A DNA stretch of 51,572 bases, from positions 1 to 51,572 of the forward strand of contig CAYVHB010000021.1 in assembly GCA_964450865.1 (NCBI GenBank). Direction: 5' to 3'. The DNA comes from CAYVHB01 sp964450865. Lineage in GTDB: Bacteria; Bacillota; Clostridia; Saccharofermentanales; UBA5734. The first letter of the stretch is position 1, and each line of letters begins with the position of its first letter. The notes below the pieces were generated by a model, which ran no database searches, had not been told where the DNA came from, and was given only the letters and a program-made list of their open reading frames with translations. The position numbers were made by a program, and so were the translations under genes. Below are positions 42,201 to 50,649 of this stretch, piece by piece.

Positions 42201-43044
42201 TGGCACCCCGCTGGACATCGTGCTCAATCCGCTGGGCGTGCCGTCGCGCATGAACATCGGCCAGCTGCTGGAAGTCCATCTCGGCCGGGCTGCCCGTCAG
42301 CTGGCCTGGAAAGTTGCAACACCGGTCTTTGACGGCGCGACCGAAGATGACGTGGTTGAGGCCTTCAAGCTCGCCGGCATCGATGACGACGGCAAGACTA
42401 TTCTATATGACGGCCGGACCGGCCGGCCCTTTGAGAACCGCATCACGGTCGGCATCATGTACTACCTCAAGCTGCTGCACCTGGTTGACGACAAGATCCA
42501 CGCCCGTTCGATCGGACCGTACTCGCTTGTGACACAGCAGCCGCTCGGCGGCAAGGCCCAGTTCGGCGGCCAGCGCTTCGGCGAAATGGAAGTCTGGGCC
42601 CTGGAAGCCTATGGGGCCAGCTATACCCTGCAGGAGATCCTGACGGTCAAGTCTGATGATATCGCCGGCCGGACCAAGACCTATGAAGCAATCGTCAAGG
42701 GCGAAAGCGTGCCGGAAGCCGGCGTGCCTGAATCCTTCAAGGTGCTGGTCAAGGAACTGCAGAGCCTGGCCCTTGATGTCGTCCTCTATTCCCGGGATAA
42801 CGAGCAGATTCCGATCAAGGAGTCTGTCGATGAGGAGACCGACGTGACCGAGATTGACAGCAAGACCCTCGAAGAAATGCGCGGCACGCTCGTGCCCGAA
42901 GACAGCCTGGCTGCAGCCGGCTACTCGGAAGGGATCCTCGATGAGGATGGCGGCATCACGGTCGATATTGAGAACGGCGAACGGTTCGAGTCCCTTCTGG
43001 AACAGCCGCTCTTTGAATTCCAGGATGATTCTGACGACCTCTGA
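39247..43044 (+). CDS. rpoB: RNA polymerase beta subunit
   Basis: A 1265-residue core subunit of RNA polymerase. It has the conserved N-terminus (RMSYSRIDEVIDIPNLIEIQ), protrusion and lobe domains, and the rifampicin pocket near residue 505-545: SSQLSQFMDQPNPLAEL and THKRRLSALGPGG. The Asp, His and Ser whose mutation commonly gives resistance are wild type; the Asn after DQ is Pro. The C-terminal hybrid-binding and clamp regions include GDKMAGRHGNKG and GGKAQFGGQRFGEMEVWALEAYG. The ATG at 39247 follows GAGGTGA by 6 nt. The gene is not preceded by rplJ-rplL. Confidence 0.98.
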   Translation: MVRPVKLGRAERMSYSRIDEVIDIPNLIEIQKNSYQWFLDEGLMEVLRDVSPITDYSGDIELSFIDKEFDITSPTYSIEDCKERDANYAAPLKVKVRLHNRKDDILKDQYIYIGEFPIMTDNGTFIINGAERVIISQLVRSPGAYFDETRDKSDKLLYSSQIIPNRGAWLEYETDSNDILWVRVDRTRKFHLTVFLRSLGFGTNEQIIETFGEEHNLNQTMLKDGCRNREEGLTELYKKLRPGEPVSVEGAESLLHNMFFDAKRYDLARVGIYKINKKLSLATRLVGHKAAENICDENGELLVAEGEIISRAMAEAVQAAGINAVMIFPMRVEGDSVIQGESKLRVIGNNRVSAGDYLRHFFAGEAIADLDLGLLGVTEKVRTSVLQRFIHEARATDNPAGTLKQLIMSRLSELMPKHLTVEDIVASVSYLIGLAYGVGETDDIDHLGNRRVRSVGELLQNQIRVGFSRMERVVRERMGTLTDMASATPQMIVNTRPVSAAIKEFFGSSQLSQFMDQPNPLAELTHKRRLSALGPGGLSRERANFEVRDVHSSHYGRMCPIETPEGPNIGLINSLATYARVNRYGFIETPYRVYDKENAVVTRDVLYMTADEEDYYYIAQANEPLSPEGRFIDKKIVCRYLDKFLEVDPPRVDLMDVSPKQLVSVATALIPFRGNDDANRALMGSNMQRQAVPLIKTESPIIGTGMEYRAAKDSGVCTVARHDGVIEYVSASKIVVKTGSMSFDTFSLVKYQRSNQGTCINQRPLVRQGDIVKAGDIIADGPSTDNGELALGRNVLIGFMTWEGYNYEDAVLISERLVRDDVYTSIHIEEYECEARDTKLGPEEVTREIPNVGEEALKDLDESGIIRIGAEMRAGDIIVGKVTPKGETELTAEERLYRAIFGEKIREVRDTSVRVPHGESGIVVDVKVFTRENDDDLKHGVNKLVRVYIAQKRKISVGDKMAGRHGNKGVISRILPEEDMPFLPDGTPLDIVLNPLGVPSRMNIGQLLEVHLGRAARQLAWKVATPVFDGATEDDVVEAFKLAGIDDDGKTILYDGRTGRPFENRITVGIMYYLKLLHLVDDKIHARSIGPYSLVTQQPLGGKAQFGGQRFGEMEVWALEAYGASYTLQEILTVKSDDIAGRTKTYEAIVKGESVPEAGVPESFKVLVKELQSLALDVVLYSRDNEQIPIKESVDEETDVTEIDSKTLEEMRGTLVPEDSLAAAGYSEGILDEDGGITVDIENGERFESLLEQPLFEFQDDSDDL

Positions 43045-43091
43045 GCAGCATTGGACCGATCATTGTCAATTGCAAAAGGAGACGGTAATTC

Positions 43092-46000
43092 ATGTTTGAA
43101 ATGAGCAATTTCGAGGCCATCGGCATCAACCTGGCCTCGCCGGACAAGATCCTGAGCTGGTCACGGGGGGAAGTCAAGAAGCCGGAAACGATCAACTACC
43201 GGACGCTCAAGCCTGAGCGGGACGGCCTCTTCTGCGAGAAAATCTTCGGTCCGACCAAGGACTGGGAGTGCCACTGCGGCAAATACAAGAAAATCCGCTA
43301 TAAGGGTATCGTCTGTGACCGCTGCGGCGTTGAAGTAACCAAGGCCAAGGTCCGCCGTGAACGGCTCGGTCACATCAAGCTGGCCGCCCCGGTTTCGCAT
43401 ATCTGGTATTTTCGCGGTATTCCGAGCCGGATGGGCCTGCTGCTGGATATGACCCCGCGCAACCTCGAGAAGATCTTGTACTTTGCGGCCTATGTTGTCA
43501 TTGATCCCGGCTCGACCCGCTTTGCCCCGCGCGATGTCATCAACGAAAAGGATTATCGCGAGGCGATTGATGAGTTTGGCAAGAACTCTTTCAAGGCGCG
43601 GATGGGTGCCGAGGCGATCAAGGAGCTGCTGGCGGCTATCAATATCCAGGAAATGGCAGCCACGCTGCGCGAAGAATTCCGCACGGCCAGCGGCCAGAAA
43701 AAAGTCCGCATCATCAAGCGCCTGGAAGTGGTTGAGGCCTTCAAGAAGTCCAATAACCGCCCGGAATGGATGGTGCTCGATGTCCTGCCTGTCCTGCCAC
43801 CTGAACTGCGGCCGATGGTCCAGCTCGACGGCGGCCGCTTTGCGACCTCCGATCTTAATGACCTGTACCGCCGTGTCATCAACCGCAACAACCGCCTGAT
43901 CAAATTGCTGCAACTGGGTGCCCCGGAAATCATCGTCCGCAACGAAAAGCGCATGCTGCAGGAAGCAGTCGATGCCCTTATCGACAATGGCCGGCGCGGC
44001 CGCCCGGTCACGGGGGCCGGCAACCGCGCCCTGAAGTCACTGTCCGACATGCTCAAGGGCAAACAGGGCCGTTTCCGTCAGAATCTGCTGGGCAAACGCG
44101 TTGATTATTCGGGCCGTTCGGTTATTGTTGTCGGTCCCGAGCTCAAGCTTCACCAGTGCGGCCTGCCCAAGGAAATGGCGCTCGAGCTTTTCAAGCCCTT
44201 TGTCATGAAGAAAATCGTTCAGGCCAACCAGGCCCAGAATATCAAGACGGCCCGCCGCCTGGTCGACCGGGCCACGGACCAGGTCTGGGATACATTGGAA
44301 GAAGTGATCAAGGACCACCCGGTCCTGCTCAATCGCGCCCCGACCCTGCATCGCCTCGGCATTCAGGCCTTTGAGCCGATCCTGGTCGAAGGCCGCGCCA
44401 TCAAGCTGCATCCGCTCGTCTGTACGGCCTATAACGCCGACTTTGACGGTGACCAGATGGCTGTTCATGTTCCGCTTTCTGCCGAAGCCCAGGCTGAAGC
44501 CCGCTTCCTGATGCTGTCAGCGAACAACCTGCTCAAGCCACAGGACGGCAAGCCGGTTACGGTTCCGACGCAGGACATGGTCATGGGCTGCTATTACCTG
44601 ACGATTGACCGCGCCGGCGAAAAGGGCGAGGGCAAGTGCTTCAGCAGCCTCGACGAGGCGATCATGGCCTACGATGAGGGTGAACTCGAGCTGCATGCCA
44701 GGATCAAAGTCCGCCGTACCAGGGTCCTGGCCGGCCGCAAGCAGGCCAGTCTTGTCGAAAGCACCCTTGGCCGCTTCATTTTCAATGAAATCATTCCGCA
44801 GGACCTCGGTTATGTCGACCGCACCCGGGCTGACAATATTTTCAAGCTCGAATGCGACTTCCTGGCTGGCAAAAAAGAGCTTGGCCAGATCATCGAGCGC
44901 TGCATCCGCGCCCATGGCATCTCCGAAACAGCGGCGATTCTCGACAAGATCAAGTCCCTCGGCTACCGCTACTCTACGCGCGGCGGTATCTCCATCGGCA
45001 TCTTCGACATGATCGTCCCGGATGTCAAGAAGGATTATATCCAGAAGGCAGAAGGCCTCGTCGATTACATCAATCGCCAGCACCAGCGCGGTATGCTCAA
45101 TGACGATGGCCGCTACAAGGCCGTTGTTGAGATCTGGCGCAAGACGACCGAGGATATCACCAATGCCCTGAAGGCCAACCTGGGCAAGTATAACCCGGTC
45201 TACATGATGTCCCAGTCCGGCGCCCGTGGTAATATCAACCAGATCAAGCAGCTGGCCGGCATGCGCGGCAACATGAGCGACACCTCCGGCAAGACGATTG
45301 AAATCCCGATCAAGTCCAACCTGCGTGAAGGGATGAACGTGCTGGAGTTCTTCATCTCGTCGCACGGCGCCCGCAAGGCCCTGTCCGATACCGCCCTCAA
45401 GACAGCTGACTCCGGTTACCTGACCCGCCGCCTGGTCGACGTTGCCCAGGATGTCATTATCCGCGAGGATGACTGCGGCAGCGACGAATACATTGATGTC
45501 GCCGAGGTCGCGATCGGTGGTACCGGCAACAAGCCCAAGCGGGTGGTCAAATCGCTGGCAGACCGGATCGTCGGCCGTTATGCGGCGCTTGATATTATCC
45601 ATCCGGAAACCGGCGATGTCATTGCCGTCCGCAACAGCCTGATCACCGAGAAAATCGTGGCGCAGGTCATCCAGGCCAAAATCAGGAAAGTTGCGATCCG
45701 CTCTGTTCTGTCCTGCCATGCCCGTTATGGCGTCTGCGCCCACTGCTATGGCCTGAACCTGGCTTCCGGTGAGCCGGCTGTGGGTGGTGAAGCGGTCGGC
45801 ATCATGGCTGCCCAGTCGATCGGTGAGCCAGGTACGCAGTTGACGATGCGTACCTTCCATACCGGCGGTATCGCCTCCGGTGATGACATTACCCAGGGCC
45901 TGCCACGTGTCGAGGAGCTTTTCGAGGCCCGCAAACCCAAAGGCCAGGCGATTATATCCGAGCTCAACGGCGTGGTGCGCGTCGAGGAAACCGGTAAAAA

Positions 46001-46640
46001 GAAACGCGATGTGACCATTACAGCTTCGGATGGTTCAAGCGTGACCTATTCAATCCAGCTCAGCGCACCGCTGCTGGTCAATTCCGGTGATGTGATTGAA
46101 GGCGGCGACCTGATCACGGACGGTTCGGTCAATCCCCATGACATCATGCGGATCAAGGGCGTCCGCGGTGTGCAGAAATATATTATCCGCGAAGTGCTCA
46201 AAGTCTATAACAATAACGGCGTTGAAATCAACGATAAGCACATCGAAATCATCACCCGCCAGATGATGCGCAAAATCCGCATCGACGATCCGGGCGATAC
46301 CGAACTGATGACCGGCAGCATGGTTGACATGTTTGATTACGAGGCAGAGAACGCCCGGGCCCAGGCCACCGGCAAGACCCCGGCCATCGGCAAGCGGGTG
46401 CTGCTCGGTATCACCAAGGCATCGCTGGCTACTGATTCATTCCTGTCTGCCGCTTCCTTCCAGGAAACCACACGCGTTCTGACCGATGCGGCCGTCAAGG
46501 GCAAGATTGATCCGCTGCTGGGACTCAAGGAAAATGTCATTATCGGCAAGCTGATCCCGGCTGGTACCGGTATGCAGCGTTATCGCGAAGTGACACCGGT
46601 TCCGGTGATTGAAGCCAATTTCGACCTGCTGGAGAACTGA
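43092..46640 (+). CDS. rpoC: RNA polymerase beta' subunit
   Basis: A 1182-residue catalytic subunit. The N-terminal zinc-binding motif (CHCGKYKK...CDRCG, about residues 60-78), the clamp and switch regions, and the catalytic NADFDGD motif with three Mg-binding Asp (residues 448-454) are present. So are the second zinc cluster (CGS, SCHARYGVCAHCYG) and the trigger-loop/bridge-helix region with SIGEPGTQLTMRTFH. The length is typical of Bacillota. AAAGGAG precedes the ATG; the gene follows rpoB by 47 nt. A strong terminator ends the operon, so the str operon (rpsL-rpsG-fusA-tuf) is not downstream. Confidence 0.98.
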   Translation: MFEMSNFEAIGINLASPDKILSWSRGEVKKPETINYRTLKPERDGLFCEKIFGPTKDWECHCGKYKKIRYKGIVCDRCGVEVTKAKVRRERLGHIKLAAPVSHIWYFRGIPSRMGLLLDMTPRNLEKILYFAAYVVIDPGSTRFAPRDVINEKDYREAIDEFGKNSFKARMGAEAIKELLAAINIQEMAATLREEFRTASGQKKVRIIKRLEVVEAFKKSNNRPEWMVLDVLPVLPPELRPMVQLDGGRFATSDLNDLYRRVINRNNRLIKLLQLGAPEIIVRNEKRMLQEAVDALIDNGRRGRPVTGAGNRALKSLSDMLKGKQGRFRQNLLGKRVDYSGRSVIVVGPELKLHQCGLPKEMALELFKPFVMKKIVQANQAQNIKTARRLVDRATDQVWDTLEEVIKDHPVLLNRAPTLHRLGIQAFEPILVEGRAIKLHPLVCTAYNADFDGDQMAVHVPLSAEAQAEARFLMLSANNLLKPQDGKPVTVPTQDMVMGCYYLTIDRAGEKGEGKCFSSLDEAIMAYDEGELELHARIKVRRTRVLAGRKQASLVESTLGRFIFNEIIPQDLGYVDRTRADNIFKLECDFLAGKKELGQIIERCIRAHGISETAAILDKIKSLGYRYSTRGGISIGIFDMIVPDVKKDYIQKAEGLVDYINRQHQRGMLNDDGRYKAVVEIWRKTTEDITNALKANLGKYNPVYMMSQSGARGNINQIKQLAGMRGNMSDTSGKTIEIPIKSNLREGMNVLEFFISSHGARKALSDTALKTADSGYLTRRLVDVAQDVIIREDDCGSDEYIDVAEVAIGGTGNKPKRVVKSLADRIVGRYAALDIIHPETGDVIAVRNSLITEKIVAQVIQAKIRKVAIRSVLSCHARYGVCAHCYGLNLASGEPAVGGEAVGIMAAQSIGEPGTQLTMRTFHTGGIASGDDITQGLPRVEELFEARKPKGQAIISELNGVVRVEETGKKKRDVTITASDGSSVTYSIQLSAPLLVNSGDVIEGGDLITDGSVNPHDIMRIKGVRGVQKYIIREVLKVYNNNGVEINDKHIEIITRQMMRKIRIDDPGDTELMTGSMVDMFDYEAENARAQATGKTPAIGKRVLLGITKASLATDSFLSAASFQETTRVLTDAAVKGKIDPLLGLKENVIIGKLIPAGTGMQRYREVTPVPVIEANFDLLEN

Positions 46641-46782
46641 GACTGCCTGGCTATCCGCTGAAAGCTCCGTTCCGGATCGTGGTTCCAGGATTCACGATTC
46701 CTGCCCGAAGATCACCCACCCCGGCTCAAAGTCCTGCTAGCCCTGCCCGAAGGCCTGCTGCCAGGTATTAAGCAACACATCA

Positions 46783-46822
46783 AGACCCGCCCATTCCTGC
46801 AAGGAATGGGCGGGTCTCTTTT
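46783..46822 (+). terminator. rpoBC operon terminator
   Basis: A 16-bp perfect stem (46783-46798 with 46802-46817) with a 3-nt loop is followed by CTTTT. It lies about 140 nt after the rpoC stop. Confidence 0.9.
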
Positions 46823-46984
46823 CGGTGTCGTTCATTTTCTCATAACGGCAGCATCCCGGAGTTTCGGCTGGATACTGGTCGCCGTCAGTCCGGGCCGATC
46901 GGCCGGCTTCGTGTCTTCGTCAATACTGACAGGCTCGCCAGCCAGCCGTGGGAGTGTAATCTGCCGCCGCATCCGGTCATTTTG

Positions 46985-47422
46985 CTATATGGAACTGCCC
47001 GGCTGCCCTACCTCATTCTCGCTTTCCGCCCTGTCCGTACTGCCAGGCAGATTCTCGCTGCCTGATGTGTCCGCGTCATCCGCGATGCTGGCATCTGATT
47101 CAGCCAGCTTCTGGCCGGCAGGCTTTTCAAAGGTATATAATAGCGCTTCAGCGCTGCTGACCGGTCTGGTTAACGTTAACATGTGAAATTTAAGAAACGC
47201 TTCAACCGTCAGCGGATAGTCAGAATTGCCAGTCAGAAAGTCCAGCGAGACACCCAGCAGCCGGGCTATTCGTAGCAGGCTGGCAATATCCGGTGATCGC
47301 CAGCCCAATTCATAATGAACATACGTGCTGCGGGCCAGTGTCAGAAATGCAGCCATCTGCTGCTGTGTCAGGCCGCGCTGCTTGCGCAACAGCAGCAGGC
47401 GTTGTCCTAAAAAATCCTCCAT
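46985..47422 (-). CDS. XRE-family regulator with an acidic tail
   Basis: A 145-residue protein. Residues 5-65 form a helix-turn-helix of the XRE/Cro type (LLLLRKQRGLTQQQMAAFL, YVHYELGWRSPDIASLLRIA, GVSLDFLTGN). The remaining 75 residues are Ser/Glu/Asp-rich and probably disordered. The ATG at 47422 is preceded by a GGGGG stretch. It is transcribed away from the XRE gene at 47533, with a shared intergenic region containing palindromes, so cross-regulation is likely. Target genes are unknown. Confidence 0.8.
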   Translation of the reverse strand: MEDFLGQRLLLLRKQRGLTQQQMAAFLTLARSTYVHYELGWRSPDIASLLRIARLLGVSLDFLTGNSDYPLTVEAFLKFHMLTLTRPVSSAEALLYTFEKPAGQKLAESDASIADDADTSGSENLPGSTDRAESENEVGQPGSSI

Positions 47423-47471
47423 GCGTGAAACCCCCTGATTATTATTTCCAAAAATCGAATTAATTGTTCCA

Positions 47472-47511
47472 AGTCAATTGACAGTATTTCGGGTAGTTCA
47501 TATGATCATAT
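47472..47511 (+). promoter_or_regulatory. Promoter with two palindromic operator candidates
   Basis: TTGACA (47478-47483) and TATGAT (47501-47506) with a 17-bp spacer drive the downstream XRE gene. A 10-bp palindrome GTCAATTGAC (47473-47482) overlaps the -35 and a 12-bp palindrome ATATGATCATAT (47500-47511) overlaps the -10. Both would suit a dimeric XRE repressor. Confidence 0.8.
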
Positions 47512-47532
47512 TGAAAATTGTGAGGTATGTCT

Positions 47533-47763
47533 ATGCGTGATTGGCTGATATTTGCCAGAAGAAGAAAAGATCTGTCCCAGGGTGAAGTTGCAGGCCTGGC
47601 TGCTATTTCCCGGGCGTTCTATGCTCAGCTGGAGAATGGCACCCGCAGTCCATCGCCGACTGTAGCCAAGCGTATCGCCAGTGTACTTGACTTTCGCTGG
47701 ACCATATTTTATGAAGATCACAGCAGCATCGGACCCAGTCCCGAGGCGATCCGCGAGGCTTGA
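47533..47763 (+). CDS. Small XRE-family regulator
   Basis: A 76-residue protein consisting of one XRE helix-turn-helix (FARRRKDLSQGEVAGLAAIS, then AFYAQLENGTRSPSPTVAKR and IASVLDF) and a short C-terminus. The ATG at 47533 is preferred because GAGGT lies 6 nt upstream; the ATG at 47527 is only 1 nt from it. It diverges from the larger XRE gene. Its size suits an autoregulated switch component, but no phage genes are present. Confidence 0.8.
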   Translation: MRDWLIFARRRKDLSQGEVAGLAAISRAFYAQLENGTRSPSPTVAKRIASVLDFRWTIFYEDHSSIGPSPEAIREA

Positions 47764-48493
47764 ACCCAAAGCAGCCAGAACCCGGCCTCGCTTTGCTTGC
47801 CAGTTCTTGAATTTCCCGATACCGGCAAACAAGCGCTTGCCTGGTGACCAGCTTGTACAAGCCGCCGGAACTGTTCCTGTGCATGTCTGATTGTGTTTGT
47901 TACACCCCCTGAGCTGATTATATATATCCGAACGGGTTTATTTGTCATCAGTATACCGGGCCAGATCTTGCCTGATTATTCATGCCAGCGGGAAAGAGCG
48001 GGTTTGGCCGGTCGCAAAATATCCATGCAGAAATTATTTGAATCGCTCCGCGAGGTTTGTTGTTTTTCTTGAAACTGCCCGGTTGAATTGAGGCAATCAG
48101 GTCTGTTCCTGTCCGCCAGCCACCGCCGCCAAACCGGATCGTCTTGATCGCCGCTGAACCCGATTTGCAAAAGTCACACCTCACTCATGCGATTCTGTAA
48201 CCAATATTACAATCTGGCATCTATCCGGCCGCAAGCCAGGTCCTGATCGTGATAAAGCTCCCGGCATGACAGCGGTCAGGTATCATTTGTTGCCAGATAT
48301 TGTATTATTAAAAATGCAGCGGCGGATAAAACGGTCAGGTTGTTCCTGTAAACCATATTTGTGATACATTTTGCTCACGTTGCTCACTTGTTCCGTGCCG
48401 TTCGATGATTTCATGTTTTAGATAAACTATCGCACTTTGAATCCTCCTTGATCCTGGGCAATGTCACGCTTGCTTGAGCAATGACGGGTTGTC
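47764..48493. other. Long non-coding stretch, nothing firm
   Basis: About 730 bp without a convincing gene. Open frames here lack ribosome binding sites and recognisable motifs. I see no tRNA, terminator with a U-tract, or repeat array. The stretch around 48290-48420 is AT-richer than its surroundings. Confidence 0.5.
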
Positions 48494-48757
48494 CTAATCA
48501 GCCGAACTGATGAACCCAGCCTGGCTGCCTGAAAGTTTATCTGTGGGCTGCGAAGCCGGCGCCTGGCTCCAGCGGCTGACTGCCCAGGTCAGCATGATCA
48601 GGACCAGCAGGATCAGCAGCATGGCAATTCCATATAGCACATGCCGCAGCGCGCTCAGAGGGGGACGGGGCTGGACGGCCCGGATACCCGGTGATTGCCG
48701 CGATGTTGCAGGTTGTGACTGGGCACGATAGGGGTAACGATTGGCTGGCTGGTTCAA
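48494..48757 (-). CDS. Small single-pass membrane protein of unknown function
   Basis: An 87-residue protein with a Pro/Gln/Arg-rich N-terminus (about 1-35), one strong membrane segment (about 40-62, VLYGIAMLLILLVLIMLTWAV) and a short Ser/Gln-rich C-terminus. The start is TTG 48757, supported by GGAGG (48769-48765) at 7 nt. A TATAAT lies 34 nt upstream. I recognise no family. It is divergent from the MacA-like gene. Confidence 0.65.
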   Translation of the reverse strand: MNQPANRYPYRAQSQPATSRQSPGIRAVQPRPPLSALRHVLYGIAMLLILLVLIMLTWAVSRWSQAPASQPTDKLSGSQAGFISSAD

Positions 48758-48790
48758 AACAAAGCCTCCATGATCAATTTTTCAACGTAG

Positions 48791-48796
48791 ATTATA
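48791..48796 (-). promoter_or_regulatory. -10 element of the small membrane protein gene
   Basis: On the minus strand TATAAT occupies 48796-48791. The -35 region (CTGTTC at 17 bp) is weak. Confidence 0.5.
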
Positions 48797-49006
48797 ACAC
48801 AGGGGGTAGCAGCGAACAGCCTAATCTGCTGACGGATTCAGAAAAAAGCCCGGCAGTTCGTCCGCTTTTGCAACAGATGATCCAAAACCGCTTCTGCCCT
48901 GACCGCAAGCGGTACGGCTGCTGATCATTTCAAGGTAATCTGCCCTGATCGCAATATGTTCATCGCTGTGTAACACCTGTTTTTCGCTTTCAATCACGGA
49001 CAGTGA

Positions 49007-49012
49007 TATAAT
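49007..49012 (+). promoter_or_regulatory. -10 element of the MacA/MacB-like operon
   Basis: TATAAT at 49007-49012, about 80 nt before the start codon, with no good -35 at 17 bp. The rest of the 337-bp space to the divergent small gene shows nothing else that I can support. Confidence 0.5.
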
Positions 49013-49094
49013 ATTTTCACTACAGTTCCCAGCAAGCCTGAATCATGCCAGCATGGCTGGCCGGCTTGTGCGGCCGGCCACCAGGGAGGATATT

Positions 49095-50645
49095 ATGTCA
49101 CAAATCACAGGTAATCGCCGCATTCGCATGTTTCGTCGCGGCCTGGCCATTGCGATTATCGTCGCCATTGTCGCGACCGTGGTCCTGGCCTATTCGCTGA
49201 CCCGCCAGAAGCTGCCGGAGGTCCGCACAGCCGTGATTGGGACGTCTGATATCAGCAGTACAATCAGCATGACCGCTGTTATCGAGCCGGGGGCGACCCA
49301 GACTGTCCAGCTCAATACCCAGCAACGGGTTGAGGCTGTTTTCGTCGAAGTCGGAGACTTTGTGCGGGCCGGCGACATCCTCGTGACATTTGACATGGCC
49401 GGGCTGGAGGAGACCTATGATACAGCCCGTGACGCCCGGATCCAGGCCAATGATGCCGTTAAAAAGCTTGAGCAGATGGCCAGGAGCCAGACCAGCTCGG
49501 GTGCCGGCCAGCTCTCGTCCATGCAAAACAAGTTGTCGGGCATGGGCTCGAGCCTCAGCAGCGCCCTGTCATCCTTGCGGGCTCTGAGCAGTACCCAGCC
49601 CATTGACCTTTCTGTTGACCAGGATGCGATCAGCCAGGTGATGGTTGCCTTGCAAGCCATTGATCCCAACGCAACGGATGCTGGCGCCCAGCAGCAGGCC
49701 CTGACTAAACAGCTGCTGGCTGCCATCCAGCTGCAGCAGAATCCGGCCTGGGTCAAACAATCCAACAACCTGAGCAAGAGCCTGGGCAATCTCGGCACTT
49801 CCATGCAGGGCCTGTTCAATTCCCTGGGTTCGGCAATGAGCCTGCTCGGCGGTTCATCAGCTGCCAGCCAGCTTTCGTCTTTGAGCACCCAGGCTCAGGC
49901 AGTCACCCAGCAGGCCATGCAGGCGGAAGCCCTGGCCAAGGCAGCGCTGGATGATGCCATTCCGGATATCCGCGCTGAATTTGACGGCGTCGTGGCTGAA
50001 CTCAATGCCGAACCAGGCGAGCTGATCGGTCCGGCTTCAACGATGGGCCTGACGCTGGCAGCAACGTCCAGTCCGATCCTGGTTATCTACGATAACATTC
50101 ATCCGCAGGCTAAATTGCGGGCCAATCGTTATGATGCCTCCCGCCTGGCAGTTGGCCAGCCAGTCGTCTATCATCTGGACGACCTGGTTTTTACCGGCCA
50201 GGTCAGCCGTAAAAGTGCCATCGCTTCGAGCGGCAGCAGCCTGTCGGCAGCCAGTTCCGCCCTGGGCGCGGATAGCAGCCTGCTTAGTGGCATGTCTTCC
50301 GCCAGCGGCCTGACCAGTGAGCCCATGCTTGAGGTGACCCTCAGCATCGACGGTAGCAATCCAACCGACCTGATCCTCGGCTTCAACATTGATGCCGAGA
50401 TCCAGGTCGCCTCCGCCCGCTCGGTTGTGGCTTTGCCGGCGGAAGCTGTGCGCAAAGAACTGGGCCAATATTACGTTTATATCTGTAACGACCAGAACGT
50501 CCTGGAACGGCGTGACTTCACGGCCGGGATCCAGTCGGACTCTATGGTTGAAGTGGTCAGCGGTCTGGAATCCGGCTTGCGGGTTGTGCTGAATCCGGGC
50601 AATGACCTGCAAGATGGCGGCAAAGTCCGCGTGCAGCAGGATTAA
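49095..50645 (+). CDS. MacA/HlyD-like periplasmic-adaptor-type subunit of an ABC exporter
   Basis: A 516-residue membrane-fusion-type protein. One N-terminal membrane segment (about 14-36) is followed by a lipoyl/barrel-sandwich half (VQLNTQQRVEAVFVEVGDFVRAGDILVTFD region, about 75-105), a long Ser/Gln/Leu-rich helical hairpin (about 115-300), the second lipoyl half (IRAEFDGVVAELNAEPGELI region), and beta-barrel and C-terminal domains ending in LRVVLNPGNDLQDGGKVRV. Two Ser/Ala/Gly-rich blocks (about 155-180 and 375-405) enlarge it. It is followed after 4 nt by an ABC ATPase gene. Predicted role: extracytoplasmic adaptor of a MacB-type exporter of a peptide or drug. GGGAGG is 5 nt before the ATG. 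Confidence 0.85.
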   Translation: MSQITGNRRIRMFRRGLAIAIIVAIVATVVLAYSLTRQKLPEVRTAVIGTSDISSTISMTAVIEPGATQTVQLNTQQRVEAVFVEVGDFVRAGDILVTFDMAGLEETYDTARDARIQANDAVKKLEQMARSQTSSGAGQLSSMQNKLSGMGSSLSSALSSLRALSSTQPIDLSVDQDAISQVMVALQAIDPNATDAGAQQQALTKQLLAAIQLQQNPAWVKQSNNLSKSLGNLGTSMQGLFNSLGSAMSLLGGSSAASQLSSLSTQAQAVTQQAMQAEALAKAALDDAIPDIRAEFDGVVAELNAEPGELIGPASTMGLTLAATSSPILVIYDNIHPQAKLRANRYDASRLAVGQPVVYHLDDLVFTGQVSRKSAIASSGSSLSAASSALGADSSLLSGMSSASGLTSEPMLEVTLSIDGSNPTDLILGFNIDAEIQVASARSVVALPAEAVRKELGQYYVYICNDQNVLERRDFTAGIQSDSMVEVVSGLESGLRVVLNPGNDLQDGGKVRVQQD

Positions 50646-50649
50646 GGCC

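Noticed and set aside
44517..45860. 447-codon open frame opposite rpoC
   Set aside because: Antisense shadow; its composition mirrors rpoC codon usage.
47948..48184. 78-codon minus-strand frame beginning MRCDFCKSG
   Set aside because: The GTG start has no suitable ribosome binding site and no family is recognised; two cysteines alone do not support a gene.
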